The translations under genes and the position numbers were made by a program. A stretch of DNA of 62,963 bases from an uncultured Blautia sp. (GTDB taxonomy: Bacteria; Bacillota; Clostridia; Lachnospirales; Lachnospiraceae), in the NCBI GenBank assembly GCA_958367245.1, contig CATXEA010000020.1, positions 1 through 62,963 on the forward strand. Reading direction: 5' to 3'. The stretch's first letter is position 1. The number at the start of each line of letters is the position of its first letter. Below the pieces are notes generated by a model. It saw only the letters and a program-made list of their open reading frames with translations, was not told where the DNA came from and did not search any database. Of this stretch, positions 49,384 to 57,831 are shown piece after piece.

Positions 49384-51486
49384 ATGAACCAAAATATAGA
49401 TATTATGAAGAAAATGCAGTATATCCTGAATATGCGCGCCGTTTTTAATAAAGAAGCGTTGTTTAGCGACGGTACTGAATATTACAGAAGCCCTGCGGAG
49501 CCGAAAGCCGGAGATACCGTGACCATTCGCTTCCGTACTCAGAGAAACAATGTGGATAATGTTTATCTGGTGAGTGGTAACCGCAGAAAGAAAATGATGC
49601 TTGAAAGGACTTCCGGTGGTTTCGATTATTATGCTGTACAGATTGTAATGGATGAGAAGATTTACAGGTATCATTTTGAGATTCAGTATGGATGGGTAAC
49701 CTGTTACTATAATAATCAGGGAGTGAGCACCGGACACGAGGAACGTATGGACTTCGAGATTTATCCGGGATTCGATACGCCGAAATGGGCGAAGGGTGCA
49801 GTGATGTACCAGATTTATGTGGACCGTTTTTATAATGGAGATCCTTCCAATGATGTGGAGACCGGAGAGTATTTTTATATTGGCGATGTCAGCACGAAGG
49901 TTCAGGACTGGAACAAAATACCGGCTGTTATGGGTGTGAGAGAATTCTATGGCGGCGACCTTCAGGGAGTTATGGATAAGCTGGATTATCTTGAAGAGCT
50001 GGGGGTAGAGGTCATTTATCTGAACCCGGTATTTGTATCTCCGAGTAATCATAAGTATGATTGTCAGGATTATGATTATATTGACCCCCATTACGGAAGA
50101 ATCGTGGAGGACTGCGAAGGCGGACTCCTTTCGTGCGGAGACAGGGAAAATGCGCACGCTTATAAACATATTAAAAGAGTGACGGATAAGAGGAATCTGG
50201 AAGCGAGCAATGCGCTTTTTGCAGAGCTTGTGGAGGAAATCCATAAGAGGGGTATGAGAGTGATTCTGGACGGTGTGTTTAATCACTGCGGTTCCTTTAA
50301 CAAGTGGATGGACAGAGAAAGAATTTATGAGCATCAGGAAGGATACCCCAAGGGGGCATATATTTCTGCAGACAGCCCATATCGTAATTTTTTTGACTTC
50401 AAAGATCAAAACAGATGGCCTTATAATCCTTCTTATGACGGATGGTGGACACATGATACTCTCCCTAAGCTGAATTATGAAGCTTCCAGAGAATTGTACG
50501 ACTATATTCTGGAGGTAGGAAGGAAATGGGTATCTCCTCCGTATAATGTAGATGGATGGAGACTGGACGTTGCTGCGGATCTTGGCCACAGCAATGAATT
50601 TAATCATAAATTCTGGAAGGATTTCCGTAAGGCTGTGAAAGAGGCAAACCCGGAGGCTGTGATTCTGGCGGAGCATTATGGTAATCCGGAAGGCTGGCTG
50701 CTGGGGGACGAGTGGGACACAGTTATGAACTACGATGCCTTTATGGAGCCTGTGACATGGTTTCTTACCGGTATGGAGAAGCACAGCGACGAGTACAGAG
50801 AGGATTTGTACGGAAACAGCGATGCGTTTATAGGGGCTATGAAGACTCATATGCGCTCTCTTCACATGTCTGCGCTTCAGACGGCGATGAATGAGCTTTC
50901 CAACCACGATCACTCCCGATTCCTGACAAGAACGAACCGTCGTGTGGGACGTATTTCCTACGCAGGAGCGGAGGCTGCTTCTCAGGGAATCAATCGTGCG
51001 GTGATGCGAGAGGCTGTTGCAATTCAGATGACCTGGCCGGGTTCTCCGACAGTTTATTACGGCGATGAAGCCGGCGTCTGCGGATTTACAGACCCGGATA
51101 ACAGAAGAACTTATCCGTGGGGCAGGGAAGACTGGCAGATGATAGACTTCCATAAGACGATGATTCGGATTCACAAGAAATATGATATATTGAAAAACGG
51201 CTCCGTAGGCTTTTTGTGGAATGATTATCAGGGACTTTGCTATGCCAGATTTTCTTTTGATGAGCAGATTATTGTGATTATAAATAATCACAGTGAAGAC
51301 AGGGAAGTTGCTGTTGAGCTGATGCAGTCCGGAATATGCCGTATGGAAGAGACAGCGCTGGAGCGTATTCTTCTTTCTGACAGGGAAGGCTTTACAGAAG
51401 CCCGTGAAGAATATATTGCAAAGGCAGCAGTCCTTACAGTGAAAATGCCTGCATTCGGGGTGATGATTCTTCACCATAAAAATTAA
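49384..51486 (+). CDS. glycoside hydrolase family 13 (neopullulanase/cyclomaltodextrinase-like)
   Basis: 700 aa, no signal peptide, so cytoplasmic. The N-terminal beta domain (about residues 15-130, with VTIRFRTQRNNVDNVYLVSG) resembles the CBM34 module of neopullulanases. The barrel starts at WAKGAVMYQIYVDRFYNGDPSND. Catalytic residues: Asp nucleophile in VDGWRLDVAAD, Glu acid in AVILAEHYG, and Asp in LSNHDHSRF. VILDGVFNHCG is GH13 region I. It should split alpha-1,4/1,6-glucans or imported maltodextrins. The sugar transporter genes lie 3 kb downstream, but not in one operon. Confidence 0.92.
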   Translation: MNQNIDIMKKMQYILNMRAVFNKEALFSDGTEYYRSPAEPKAGDTVTIRFRTQRNNVDNVYLVSGNRRKKMMLERTSGGFDYYAVQIVMDEKIYRYHFEIQYGWVTCYYNNQGVSTGHEERMDFEIYPGFDTPKWAKGAVMYQIYVDRFYNGDPSNDVETGEYFYIGDVSTKVQDWNKIPAVMGVREFYGGDLQGVMDKLDYLEELGVEVIYLNPVFVSPSNHKYDCQDYDYIDPHYGRIVEDCEGGLLSCGDRENAHAYKHIKRVTDKRNLEASNALFAELVEEIHKRGMRVILDGVFNHCGSFNKWMDRERIYEHQEGYPKGAYISADSPYRNFFDFKDQNRWPYNPSYDGWWTHDTLPKLNYEASRELYDYILEVGRKWVSPPYNVDGWRLDVAADLGHSNEFNHKFWKDFRKAVKEANPEAVILAEHYGNPEGWLLGDEWDTVMNYDAFMEPVTWFLTGMEKHSDEYREDLYGNSDAFIGAMKTHMRSLHMSALQTAMNELSNHDHSRFLTRTNRRVGRISYAGAEAASQGINRAVMREAVAIQMTWPGSPTVYYGDEAGVCGFTDPDNRRTYPWGREDWQMIDFHKTMIRIHKKYDILKNGSVGFLWNDYQGLCYARFSFDEQIIVIINNHSEDREVAVELMQSGICRMEETALERILLSDREGFTEAREEYIAKAAVLTVKMPAFGVMILHHKN

Positions 51487-51502
51487 AGGAATCTTTATAT
51501 AA

Positions 51503-51540
51503 GAAAGCCTCCGGAGGAGATACTCCGGGGGCTTTCGTTC
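51503..51540 (+). terminator. terminator after GH13
   Basis: GAAAGCCTCCGGAG (51503-51516) / CTCCGGGGGCTTTC (51523-51536). Confidence 0.87.
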
Positions 51541-51588
51541 ACTTTAAATGGAGAAAGATTCAATACCGTTTCGATTTTAAACAAAAGA

Positions 51589-51614
51589 AAACCCAGAGTC
51601 AATACTCCGGGTTT
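51589..51614 (-). terminator. terminator of tRNA-Tyr
   Basis: On the minus strand AAACCCGGAG (51614-51605) / CTCTGGGTTT (51598-51589), followed by TCTTTTGTTT. Confidence 0.78.
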
Positions 51615-51620
51615 AAGCAG

Positions 51621-51702
51621 TGGATGGAGAAGGATTCGAACCTTCGAAGGCGTTGCCAACAGATTTACAGTCTGCCCCCTTTGGCCACTCGGGAACCCAT
51701 CC
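51621..51702 (-). tRNA. tRNA-Tyr(GTA)
   Basis: 82 nt including discriminator A. Acceptor GGATGGG pairs with TCCATCC (last pair G-T), anticodon loop CTGTAAA gives anticodon GTA (Tyr), there is a long type-II variable arm, and T arm GAAGG-TTCGAAT-CCTTC. CCA is not encoded (ACTG follows), so the cca product is needed. It has its own promoter and terminator. Confidence 0.97.
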
Positions 51703-51716
51703 ATATAACGTAGCTT

Positions 51717-51745
51717 ATTATAGCGTATATTTTTGGCAATTGCAA
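51717..51745 (-). promoter_or_regulatory. promoter of tRNA-Tyr
   Basis: On the minus strand, -35 TTGCAA (51745-51740), 17-bp spacer, perfect -10 TATAAT (51722-51717), 15 nt before the tRNA 5' end. Confidence 0.88.
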
Positions 51746-51917
51746 GAGTTTTTTTGAAAAAATATTCAACAAAAAATATTCTTTTTTTTTCAAAGCAGTA
51801 GACGAATTAGTGAAAATCTGGTAATATAAAACATATCTGGATAGAGCTTAGTTACTGACCGCAGCAGAAATGTGGTCAATACAATAAAACTCATCCCAAT
51901 GTTAGGAGGAAATTATC

Positions 51918-52781
51918 ATGTTAGTAAGTGCAACAGAAATGCTGAAAAAAGCAAAAGCCGGCCATTATGCAGTCGGACAGTTTAACATCAATAACCTTGA
52001 GTGGACAAAGGCTATCCTGTTAACAGCTCAGGAACTTAATTCTCCTGTAATCCTTGGTGTATCCGAAGGCGCTGGAAAATATATGGCTGGTTACAAGACA
52101 GTTGTAGGTATGGTAAACGGAATGCTTGAAGAACTGAACATCACAGTTCCTGTAGCTCTTCATCTTGACCACGGCAGCTATGAAGGATGTCTGAAATGTG
52201 TTGAGGCTGGATTCTCATCCATCATGTTCGACGGTTCTCACTACCCAATCGAAGAAAATGTTGCAAAAACAAAAGAATTGGTTGCTCTTTGCGCAGAGAA
52301 AGGTCTTTCTCTTGAAGCAGAAGTTGGTTCTATCGGTGGAGAAGAAGACGGCGTAGTTGGAATGGGCGAATGTGCAGATCCTAACGAGTGTAAAATGATT
52401 GCTGATCTGGGAATCGATTTCCTTGCAGCAGGTATCGGTAACATCCACGGCAAATATCCGGCTAACTGGGCAGGATTAAGCTTCGAGACACTTGATGCAA
52501 TCCAGAAACTGACAGGCGATATGCCATTAGTTCTTCATGGCGGCACAGGTATCCCGGCAGACATGATCAAAAAAGCAATCGACCTTGGCGTATCCAAGAT
52601 CAACGTAAATACAGAGTGCCAGCTTTCCTTCGCAGCAGCTACACGTAAATATGTAGAAGAAGGCAAAGATCAGCAGGGCAAAGGCTACGACCCACGTAAA
52701 CTTCTTGCACCTGGCTTCGAAGCTATCAAAGAAACAGTTAAAGAAAAAATGGAATTATTCGGATCAGTTAACAAAGCCTGA
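51918..52781 (+). CDS. fba: class II fructose-1,6-bisphosphate aldolase
   Basis: 287 aa. Zn-dependent aldolase: N-terminal YAVGQFNINNLEW, HLDHGSYEGCLKCVEAGFSSIMFDGSH with the zinc His and catalytic Asp, LEAEVGSIGGEEDG, GIGNIHGKYP (zinc His), LVLHGGTGIP and the KINVNTECQ phosphate loop. It splits fructose 1,6-bisphosphate into DHAP and glyceraldehyde 3-phosphate. Codon use looks that of a highly expressed gene. AGGAGG upstream. It complements the PPi-PFK of this window. Confidence 0.97.
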   Translation: MLVSATEMLKKAKAGHYAVGQFNINNLEWTKAILLTAQELNSPVILGVSEGAGKYMAGYKTVVGMVNGMLEELNITVPVALHLDHGSYEGCLKCVEAGFSSIMFDGSHYPIEENVAKTKELVALCAEKGLSLEAEVGSIGGEEDGVVGMGECADPNECKMIADLGIDFLAAGIGNIHGKYPANWAGLSFETLDAIQKLTGDMPLVLHGGTGIPADMIKKAIDLGVSKINVNTECQLSFAAATRKYVEEGKDQQGKGYDPRKLLAPGFEAIKETVKEKMELFGSVNKA

Positions 52782-52804
52782 TTATAAAGAATATGGAACC
52801 ATAC

Positions 52805-52836
52805 AAAAAACCGACAGAGAAATCTGTCGGTTTTTT
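52805..52836. terminator. bidirectional terminator between fba and the AGCS symporter gene
   Basis: Perfect 13-bp inverted repeat AAAAAACCGACAG (52805-52817) / CTGTCGGTTTTTT (52824-52836), with A and T runs for both strands. Confidence 0.93.
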
Positions 52837-52868
52837 GATAGTGAAACAATGAAGAAATTATGGGGGAA

Positions 52869-54269
52869 TTACTTCCAAACCGTATCTTTCACTCCAATAT
52901 CTTCTCCGCGGAAGCGTATCTTCTGACCGTTTATCTTCTGTCTTTCGTAATCGCGCAATGCTTTTACCGCGATGCCGCCGAGCAGGAGGATGGAGATAAT
53001 ATTTATGATAGCCATAATTCCCATTGTGATGTCCGCTACGTTCCACATGAGGGAGAAGTCTGCCTGCGCGCCGAGAAAGATGGCAATGATACAGGTGACA
53101 CGGAAAATATTCAGGAGTGTTTTATTGTTTTTGATAAACAGAATGTTAGATTCTGCGTAGTAGTAATTTCCGATGAGGCTGCTGAAGGCAAAGGCGAAAA
53201 TGGAGAAGGTGATAAAATGGATTCCCCAGCTTCCTACATTGGCTTTGATGGCTGCCTGCACATAAGGGATTCCGTCCATAACACCGCTCTCGCCCTGAAT
53301 GCCGGAAACAAGGAGCATCATCGCAGTGCTGGAGCAGATGAGCAGGGTGTCGATAAATACGGAGATAACCTGTACAAGACCCTGTTTTACCGGATGGTCA
53401 ACATCTGCGGAGGCAGAAGCATTGGGCGCGCTTCCCATACCTGCTTCATTGGAAAAAAGTCCGCGTTTAATTCCGATTACAACTGCGCTTCCGGCCATAC
53501 CGCCTGCCATAGCCTGAAAGTCAAAGGCATTTTTGAAAATCGTGCCAAACACGGCGGGAAGCTGGCTGGCATGAGTAATCATCGTCCAGATTCCGATAAG
53601 AATGTAGATACTTGCCATCACCGGAACCATGACAGAGGTGATAAATCCGATTCTGTGTACGCCGCCCCAGATAACTGCGGCTGTAGCAGCGGCAAGAATC
53701 AGCCCAAGAATTACGGGGATATTGGTGGACGCATAATTCGGGATATAGTATTCCAGAGAAGAGGACATATTAAATGCCTGCAGTCCGTTGAATCCGTAGG
53801 CAAAGCAGATAATAAGGGAAATGGAAAAAAGAATCCCAAGCCATCTTTTGCCAAGGGCTTTCTGCATATAATAGGATGGACCGCCGCGGAATTGTCCGCC
53901 TTCTTTTACTTTATAAATCTGTGCCAGAGTGCTTTCCACAAAAGCGGACGCACTGCCGATGACGGCCATCAGCCACATCCAGAATACGGCGCCCGGACCG
54001 CCTGCTGCGATTGCCGTGGCAATGCCCGCGATATTTCCGGTACCTACACGGGAGGCAGTGGAAATCATCAAAGCCTGAAAAGAAGAAACCTTTTTTTCGC
54101 CGTTTTTCCCTTCAGGAGCCTTTTCCAGCATACATTTAAGACCGTCGCCGAGCAGGCGGAGCTGAACGCCTTTTGTACGCGCAGTGAAGTAGATGCCTGC
54201 GCCTGTCAGCAAGACGAGCAGAATGCAGGTGTACATGGTGTCGTTAATCTTGGTTAAAACATCATTCAT
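52869..54269 (-). CDS. AGCS family sodium:alanine/glycine symporter
   Basis: 466 aa from the ATG at 54269; the frame extends 23 codons further through a hairpin and is probably not translated there. About 11 membrane helices. The family signature TASRVGTGNIAGIATAIAAGGPGAVFWMW, then EGGQFRGGPSYYMQKAL and RGLFSNEAGMGSAPNASASA, are near-diagnostic. It takes up alanine or glycine with Na+. The ribosome-binding site is weak (AAAGGA). Single gene, convergent with fba; a leader hairpin lies at 54293-54327. Confidence 0.94.
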   Translation of the reverse strand: MNDVLTKINDTMYTCILLVLLTGAGIYFTARTKGVQLRLLGDGLKCMLEKAPEGKNGEKKVSSFQALMISTASRVGTGNIAGIATAIAAGGPGAVFWMWLMAVIGSASAFVESTLAQIYKVKEGGQFRGGPSYYMQKALGKRWLGILFSISLIICFAYGFNGLQAFNMSSSLEYYIPNYASTNIPVILGLILAAATAAVIWGGVHRIGFITSVMVPVMASIYILIGIWTMITHASQLPAVFGTIFKNAFDFQAMAGGMAGSAVVIGIKRGLFSNEAGMGSAPNASASADVDHPVKQGLVQVISVFIDTLLICSSTAMMLLVSGIQGESGVMDGIPYVQAAIKANVGSWGIHFITFSIFAFAFSSLIGNYYYAESNILFIKNNKTLLNIFRVTCIIAIFLGAQADFSLMWNVADITMGIMAIINIISILLLGGIAVKALRDYERQKINGQKIRFRGEDIGVKDTVWK

Positions 54270-54292
54270 AAACAAAATCCTTTCATCTTTGT

Positions 54293-54327
54293 CTGCCGCA
54301 TATTTGGAATTGCTTTGTATGCGGCAG
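54293..54327 (-). promoter_or_regulatory. leader hairpin of the AGCS gene
   Basis: Perfect 10-bp inverted repeat CTGCCGCATA (54293-54302) / TATGCGGCAG (54318-54327) with a 15-nt loop, 24 nt before the ATG and without a T run. Possible regulatory or RNA-stability element. Confidence 0.45.
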
Positions 54328-54492
54328 CCGCTGTTCATAGTATCATTAAATAAAAAAGAAATCCAGAAAAATTTCTATATATAAAGAAAATGGCATAAAG
54401 ATTAAAAAAATATTGTCATTCAGAAATAAAGACAGGCATCTGTGAAAAATACAAAAACATGAAAATTTATCATATTTCTGGTTTTTTTATCA

Positions 54493-54546
54493 TGGAAATT
54501 TAATAAAAAAAATTTTAGAATAAACGTAAGTTGAAACGGAATTCAA
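54493..54546 (+). promoter_or_regulatory. promoter and palindrome before the sugar-binding protein gene
   Basis: Weak -35 TGGAAA (54493-54498), 17-bp spacer, TAGAAT (54516-54521), then an imperfect palindrome TTGAA-ACGGAA-TTCAA (54531-54546). The palindrome is at operator position; it is only partly like a CcpA cre site. Confidence 0.45.
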
Positions 54547-54580
54547 AATTAAATAATAAAAGAAAAGGAGATTGAACATT

Positions 54581-55858
54581 ATGAAGATGAAGAAAATTAC
54601 AGCTTTAGGACTTGCTGCATTAATGACAGCAACAATGGTACCGGCAATTCCTGTAATGGCAGAAGGCGAAGGAAGCGTATATTATCTGAACTTTAAACCT
54701 GAGCAGGATGAAGCATGGCAGAATCTGGCAAAAGCTTATACAGAGGAAACAGGAGTTCCTGTAACAGTAGTAACTGCAGCATCCGGACAGTATGAGACAA
54801 CTCTTCAGTCTGAAATGGCTAAGAGCGACGCTCCTACACTTTTCCAGGTAAACGGACCTGTAGGTCTTAAAAACTGGAAAGACTACTGCTATGACCTGAA
54901 AGATGCAGAAATCACATCTCAGCTTACTTCTGATGCTTATGCATTAAAAGACGGAGACGCTGTTGCAGGTATCGCATATGTAATCGAGTCCTATGGTCTT
55001 ATTACAAATAAAACACTTCTTGAAAAAGCCGGCTACACAGTAGACGATATCAAGAGCTTTGACGATTTAAAGAAAGTAGCCGATGACATTCAGGCAAGAA
55101 AAGATGAACTTGGTGTAAAAGGCGCTTTCACATCCGCAGGTATGGACGGCTCCTCTGACTGGAGATTTAAGACACATCTTGCAAACCTTCCAATCTACTA
55201 CGAATATGTAGCAGACGGTGTAAATGACACAGATGAAATCAAAGGTACTTACCTTGACAACTACAAAAATGTATTCGATCTGTACATCACAGATTCTACC
55301 TGTCCGGGAGCAGAGCTTTCTGCTAAAACAGCGGACGATTCCAGAAACGAATTCCTTAACAGCGAAGCAGTCTTCTATCAGAATGGTTCCTGGGAATACG
55401 GTTCACTTGCTGAGAAATTCTCAGACGATGAGCTGGCTATGATTCCGATTTACTTCGGCGTTGACGATGAAAACGAAGGTCTTGCAACCGGTACAGAGAA
55501 CTACTGGTGTGTAAACAAAAATGCAGAAGAAGCTGACATTCAGGCAACTCTGGACTTTATGAACTGGTGTGTAACTTCTGAAACAGGAACAAAATCAATG
55601 TCTGAAGAAATGGGATTCACAATTCCTTTCAAAGCAGCAGTAGAATCTCCAAACCTGTTCGTAAAACAGGATGCGGAATATACAGCAGCAGGACTTACTC
55701 CTGTATCATGGAACTTCACAACTATGCCGTCTGAAGAGTGGAAGAACGGTTTAGGAACAGCTCTTACAGCATATGCTGCAGAGACTGGTACATGGGATGA
55801 TGTTGTAAGCGCATTCGTTGACAACTGGGCAATGGAAAAAGCCTTAACAGCAGAATAA
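54581..55858 (+). CDS. ABC transporter extracellular sugar-binding protein (family 1)
   Basis: 425 aa from the ATG at 54581 (AAAGGAG upstream). The signal peptide MKMKKITALGLAALMTATMV continues PAIPVMAEG and ends in an AxA-like signal peptidase I site. It has no lipobox cysteine, unusual for a Gram-positive binding protein. The mature part fits family 1 solute-binding proteins (VYYLNFKPEQDEAWQNLAKAYTEETGVPVTVVTAASGQYETTLQSEMAKSDAPTLFQVNG). It delivers a sugar or oligosaccharide to the permeases coded next. Codon bias suggests high expression. A terminator separates it from the permease genes. Confidence 0.92.
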   Translation: MKMKKITALGLAALMTATMVPAIPVMAEGEGSVYYLNFKPEQDEAWQNLAKAYTEETGVPVTVVTAASGQYETTLQSEMAKSDAPTLFQVNGPVGLKNWKDYCYDLKDAEITSQLTSDAYALKDGDAVAGIAYVIESYGLITNKTLLEKAGYTVDDIKSFDDLKKVADDIQARKDELGVKGAFTSAGMDGSSDWRFKTHLANLPIYYEYVADGVNDTDEIKGTYLDNYKNVFDLYITDSTCPGAELSAKTADDSRNEFLNSEAVFYQNGSWEYGSLAEKFSDDELAMIPIYFGVDDENEGLATGTENYWCVNKNAEEADIQATLDFMNWCVTSETGTKSMSEEMGFTIPFKAAVESPNLFVKQDAEYTAAGLTPVSWNFTTMPSEEWKNGLGTALTAYAAETGTWDDVVSAFVDNWAMEKALTAE

Positions 55859-55891
55859 TTAAGAAATTCAGCTTTTGACTAACAAATGTCA

Positions 55892-55927
55892 CGAGGGGGA
55901 GAAGGTTCCTTCTCCCTCTCGTTTTTT
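55892..55927 (+). terminator. terminator/attenuator between binding protein and permeases
   Basis: 14-bp inverted repeat CGAGGGGGAGAAGG (55892-55905) / CCTTCTCCCTCTCG (55908-55921) with a T6 run. Partial read-through would give less permease than binding protein. Confidence 0.9.
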
Positions 55928-55968
55928 GCACTTTTTTAGGGCAATAAGTATTTAGAAAGGGAAAAACT

Positions 55969-56823
55969 ATGGTAGGAAAGACAATCAAAAAGTGGTGGCC
56001 GATATTTGTACTGCCTACATTCGCCGCATTTTTAATCGGATTCCTCGGACCGTTTTTATGGGGAATTTATCTTTCATTCTGTAAATTCACAACTGTACAG
56101 GATGTTACCTTTATCGGTCTGTCAAATTATTCCAAGCTTTTTATTGACAAAACTTTCAGCGCTGCTTTCTGGCGTACAGTTGCATTTGCATTTTTATCCA
56201 GTATTCTGATTAATGTTTTTGCATTTATGATCGCGCTGGTTTTGACAAAGGGATACAAAGGAACAAATGCATTCCGTACTGTATTCTTCATGCCGAACCT
56301 GATTGGCGGTATTGTGCTTGGTTACATCTGGCAGACAGTCCTTAACGGTCTTCTTTCTGTTTGGGGACAGCCTCTGCTGAAATTATCTGCAAGAAACGGC
56401 TTCATCGGTATGCTTATTCTTCTGATGTGGCAGCAGATAGGTTATATGATGATTATATATGTTGCAGGATTGAACAATGTGTCGCCGGATCTTATTGAGG
56501 CGGCTCAGATTGACGGCGCTACATCAAGACAGATTTTGTTTAAGATTAAGATTCCGATGATTATGCCGTCTGTTACAATCTGTACCTTCCTTACACTGAC
56601 CAATGGCTTCAAGATGTTTGACCAGAACCTCTCGCTTACAGGCGGAGGCCCGGGAAAAGATTCTCAGCTCCTTGCACTGAATATTTACGATACGTTCTAT
56701 GCAAGAAGCGGACCTATGTGGAAGGGTATCGGCCAGGCGAAAGCAGTTGTATTCTTCATCCTTGTTGTAGCAATCGCATTGATTCAGCTTCGTGCTACAT
56801 CATCTAAGGAGGTGCAGCAGTAA
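55969..56823 (+). CDS. sugar ABC transporter permease (MalF/UgpA type)
   Basis: 284 aa, six membrane helices. The EAA loop that meets the ATPase is EAAQIDGATSRQILFKIKIPMIMPSV. PGKDSQLLALNIYDTFY is typical of this family. It works with the next permease; the stop TAA overlaps the next ATG by one base (TAATG). No ATPase gene is in the operon, so a shared MsmK-like ATPase coded elsewhere must be used. Confidence 0.95.
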   Translation: MVGKTIKKWWPIFVLPTFAAFLIGFLGPFLWGIYLSFCKFTTVQDVTFIGLSNYSKLFIDKTFSAAFWRTVAFAFLSSILINVFAFMIALVLTKGYKGTNAFRTVFFMPNLIGGIVLGYIWQTVLNGLLSVWGQPLLKLSARNGFIGMLILLMWQQIGYMMIIYVAGLNNVSPDLIEAAQIDGATSRQILFKIKIPMIMPSVTICTFLTLTNGFKMFDQNLSLTGGGPGKDSQLLALNIYDTFYARSGPMWKGIGQAKAVVFFILVVAIALIQLRATSSKEVQQ

Positions 56824-57665
56824 TGGAAAAGACGAAAAAAATAAGAGGTACCGTAGCGACAATTATTTTGACGATTATCAGTATTTTATGGCTGTATCCG
56901 ATTGTTCTGATTCTTTTTAACTCATTAAAAATAGAATCGGCAATTTCTACCACAGGAGTATTTGATCTTCCGACATCTGAAACATGGAATGGAATTGCAA
57001 ACTATATAGCCAGTGTGACACAGATGGATTTCCTGAAGTCCTTCTGGTACAGTCTGGTGATTTCTGTGACATCGGTAATCCTGATTCTTCTGTGCTGCTC
57101 CATGTGCGCATGGTATATTGTCAGAGTAAACGGTCTGTTTTCCAAGGCAATTTATTATCTCTGCGTATTCAGTATGGTTGTACCGTTCCAGATGGTAATG
57201 TTTACTCTGGCAAAAACAGCCGATAGTTTGAAATTGAATACACCGTATAATATCTGTATTATCTACCTTGGCTTTGGCGCGGGGCTTGCAGTATTTATGT
57301 TTACCGGATTTGTAAAAGGAATCCCTCTGGAAATAGAGGAAGCGGCGCTTATTGACGGCTGTAATCCGCTTCAGGTTTACTTCCAGATTCTGATTCCGAT
57401 TCTGAAGCCGACTATTATCTCAACTGCAATCCTTGAGCTGATGTGGGTATGGAACGATTATCTTCTGCCGACTCTGGTTCTTGATATCAAGAAATACAGA
57501 ACAATACCTATGGCAGTCCAGTATTTCCGAGGAAGCTTCGGACATGTGCAGATGGGCCCGATGATGGCATGTATTATGATTGATATTATTCCGATCATTG
57601 TTGTTTATCTGGTATGTCAGAAATACATCATTGAAGGTGTTGTTGCCGGAGCGGTAAAAGGTTAA
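56823..57665 (+). CDS. sugar ABC transporter permease (MalG/UgpE type)
   Basis: 280 aa, six membrane helices. EAA loop EEAALIDGCNPLQVYFQILIPILKPTI. It follows its partner with a one-base overlap; GGAGG lies 10 nt upstream. A terminator at 57731-57766 closes the importer operon before the two-component genes. Confidence 0.95.
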   Translation: MEKTKKIRGTVATIILTIISILWLYPIVLILFNSLKIESAISTTGVFDLPTSETWNGIANYIASVTQMDFLKSFWYSLVISVTSVILILLCCSMCAWYIVRVNGLFSKAIYYLCVFSMVVPFQMVMFTLAKTADSLKLNTPYNICIIYLGFGAGLAVFMFTGFVKGIPLEIEEAALIDGCNPLQVYFQILIPILKPTIISTAILELMWVWNDYLLPTLVLDIKKYRTIPMAVQYFRGSFGHVQMGPMMACIMIDIIPIIVVYLVCQKYIIEGVVAGAVKG

Positions 57666-57730
57666 GTGAATTTTTGCCAGTATAAGTAGAATTCTTAATC
57701 TTTTCAACCTCACTTTTGCATGTTAGAATT

Positions 57731-57773
57731 AAAGATGGTTTTCTGCTGAGGCAGAAGACCGTCTTTATTTTTT
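57731..57773 (+). terminator. terminator of the importer operon
   Basis: AAAGATGGTTTTCTGC (57731-57746) / GCAGAAGACCGTCTTT (57751-57766), 5-bp or longer stem with a few mismatches, then a T-rich run. Confidence 0.88.
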
Positions 57774-57831
57774 TCTATAAAATAAGCTGTTTGGCAGCAG
57801 GGGTTTTAAGTAAAATACAGGAGTGTGGCAA

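Larger units (their letters stand above)
54270..54580. other. divergent promoter region between AGCS and sugar ABC genes
   Basis: Very AT-rich, 311 bases, no coding. Contains the leader hairpin of the symporter gene and the promoter/palindrome of the binding-protein gene, both listed separately. Confidence 0.6.

Noticed and set aside
49237..51477. 746-codon open frame on the minus strand opposite GH13
   Set aside because: It is the antisense shadow of an intact GH13 gene with all catalytic motifs; no ribosome-binding site and an improbable His/Ile/Arg-rich composition.
52860..54257. 465-codon plus-strand frame opposite the AGCS gene
   Set aside because: Mirror of a complete symporter with signature motifs; repeated His/Gly/Lys runs, no ribosome-binding site.
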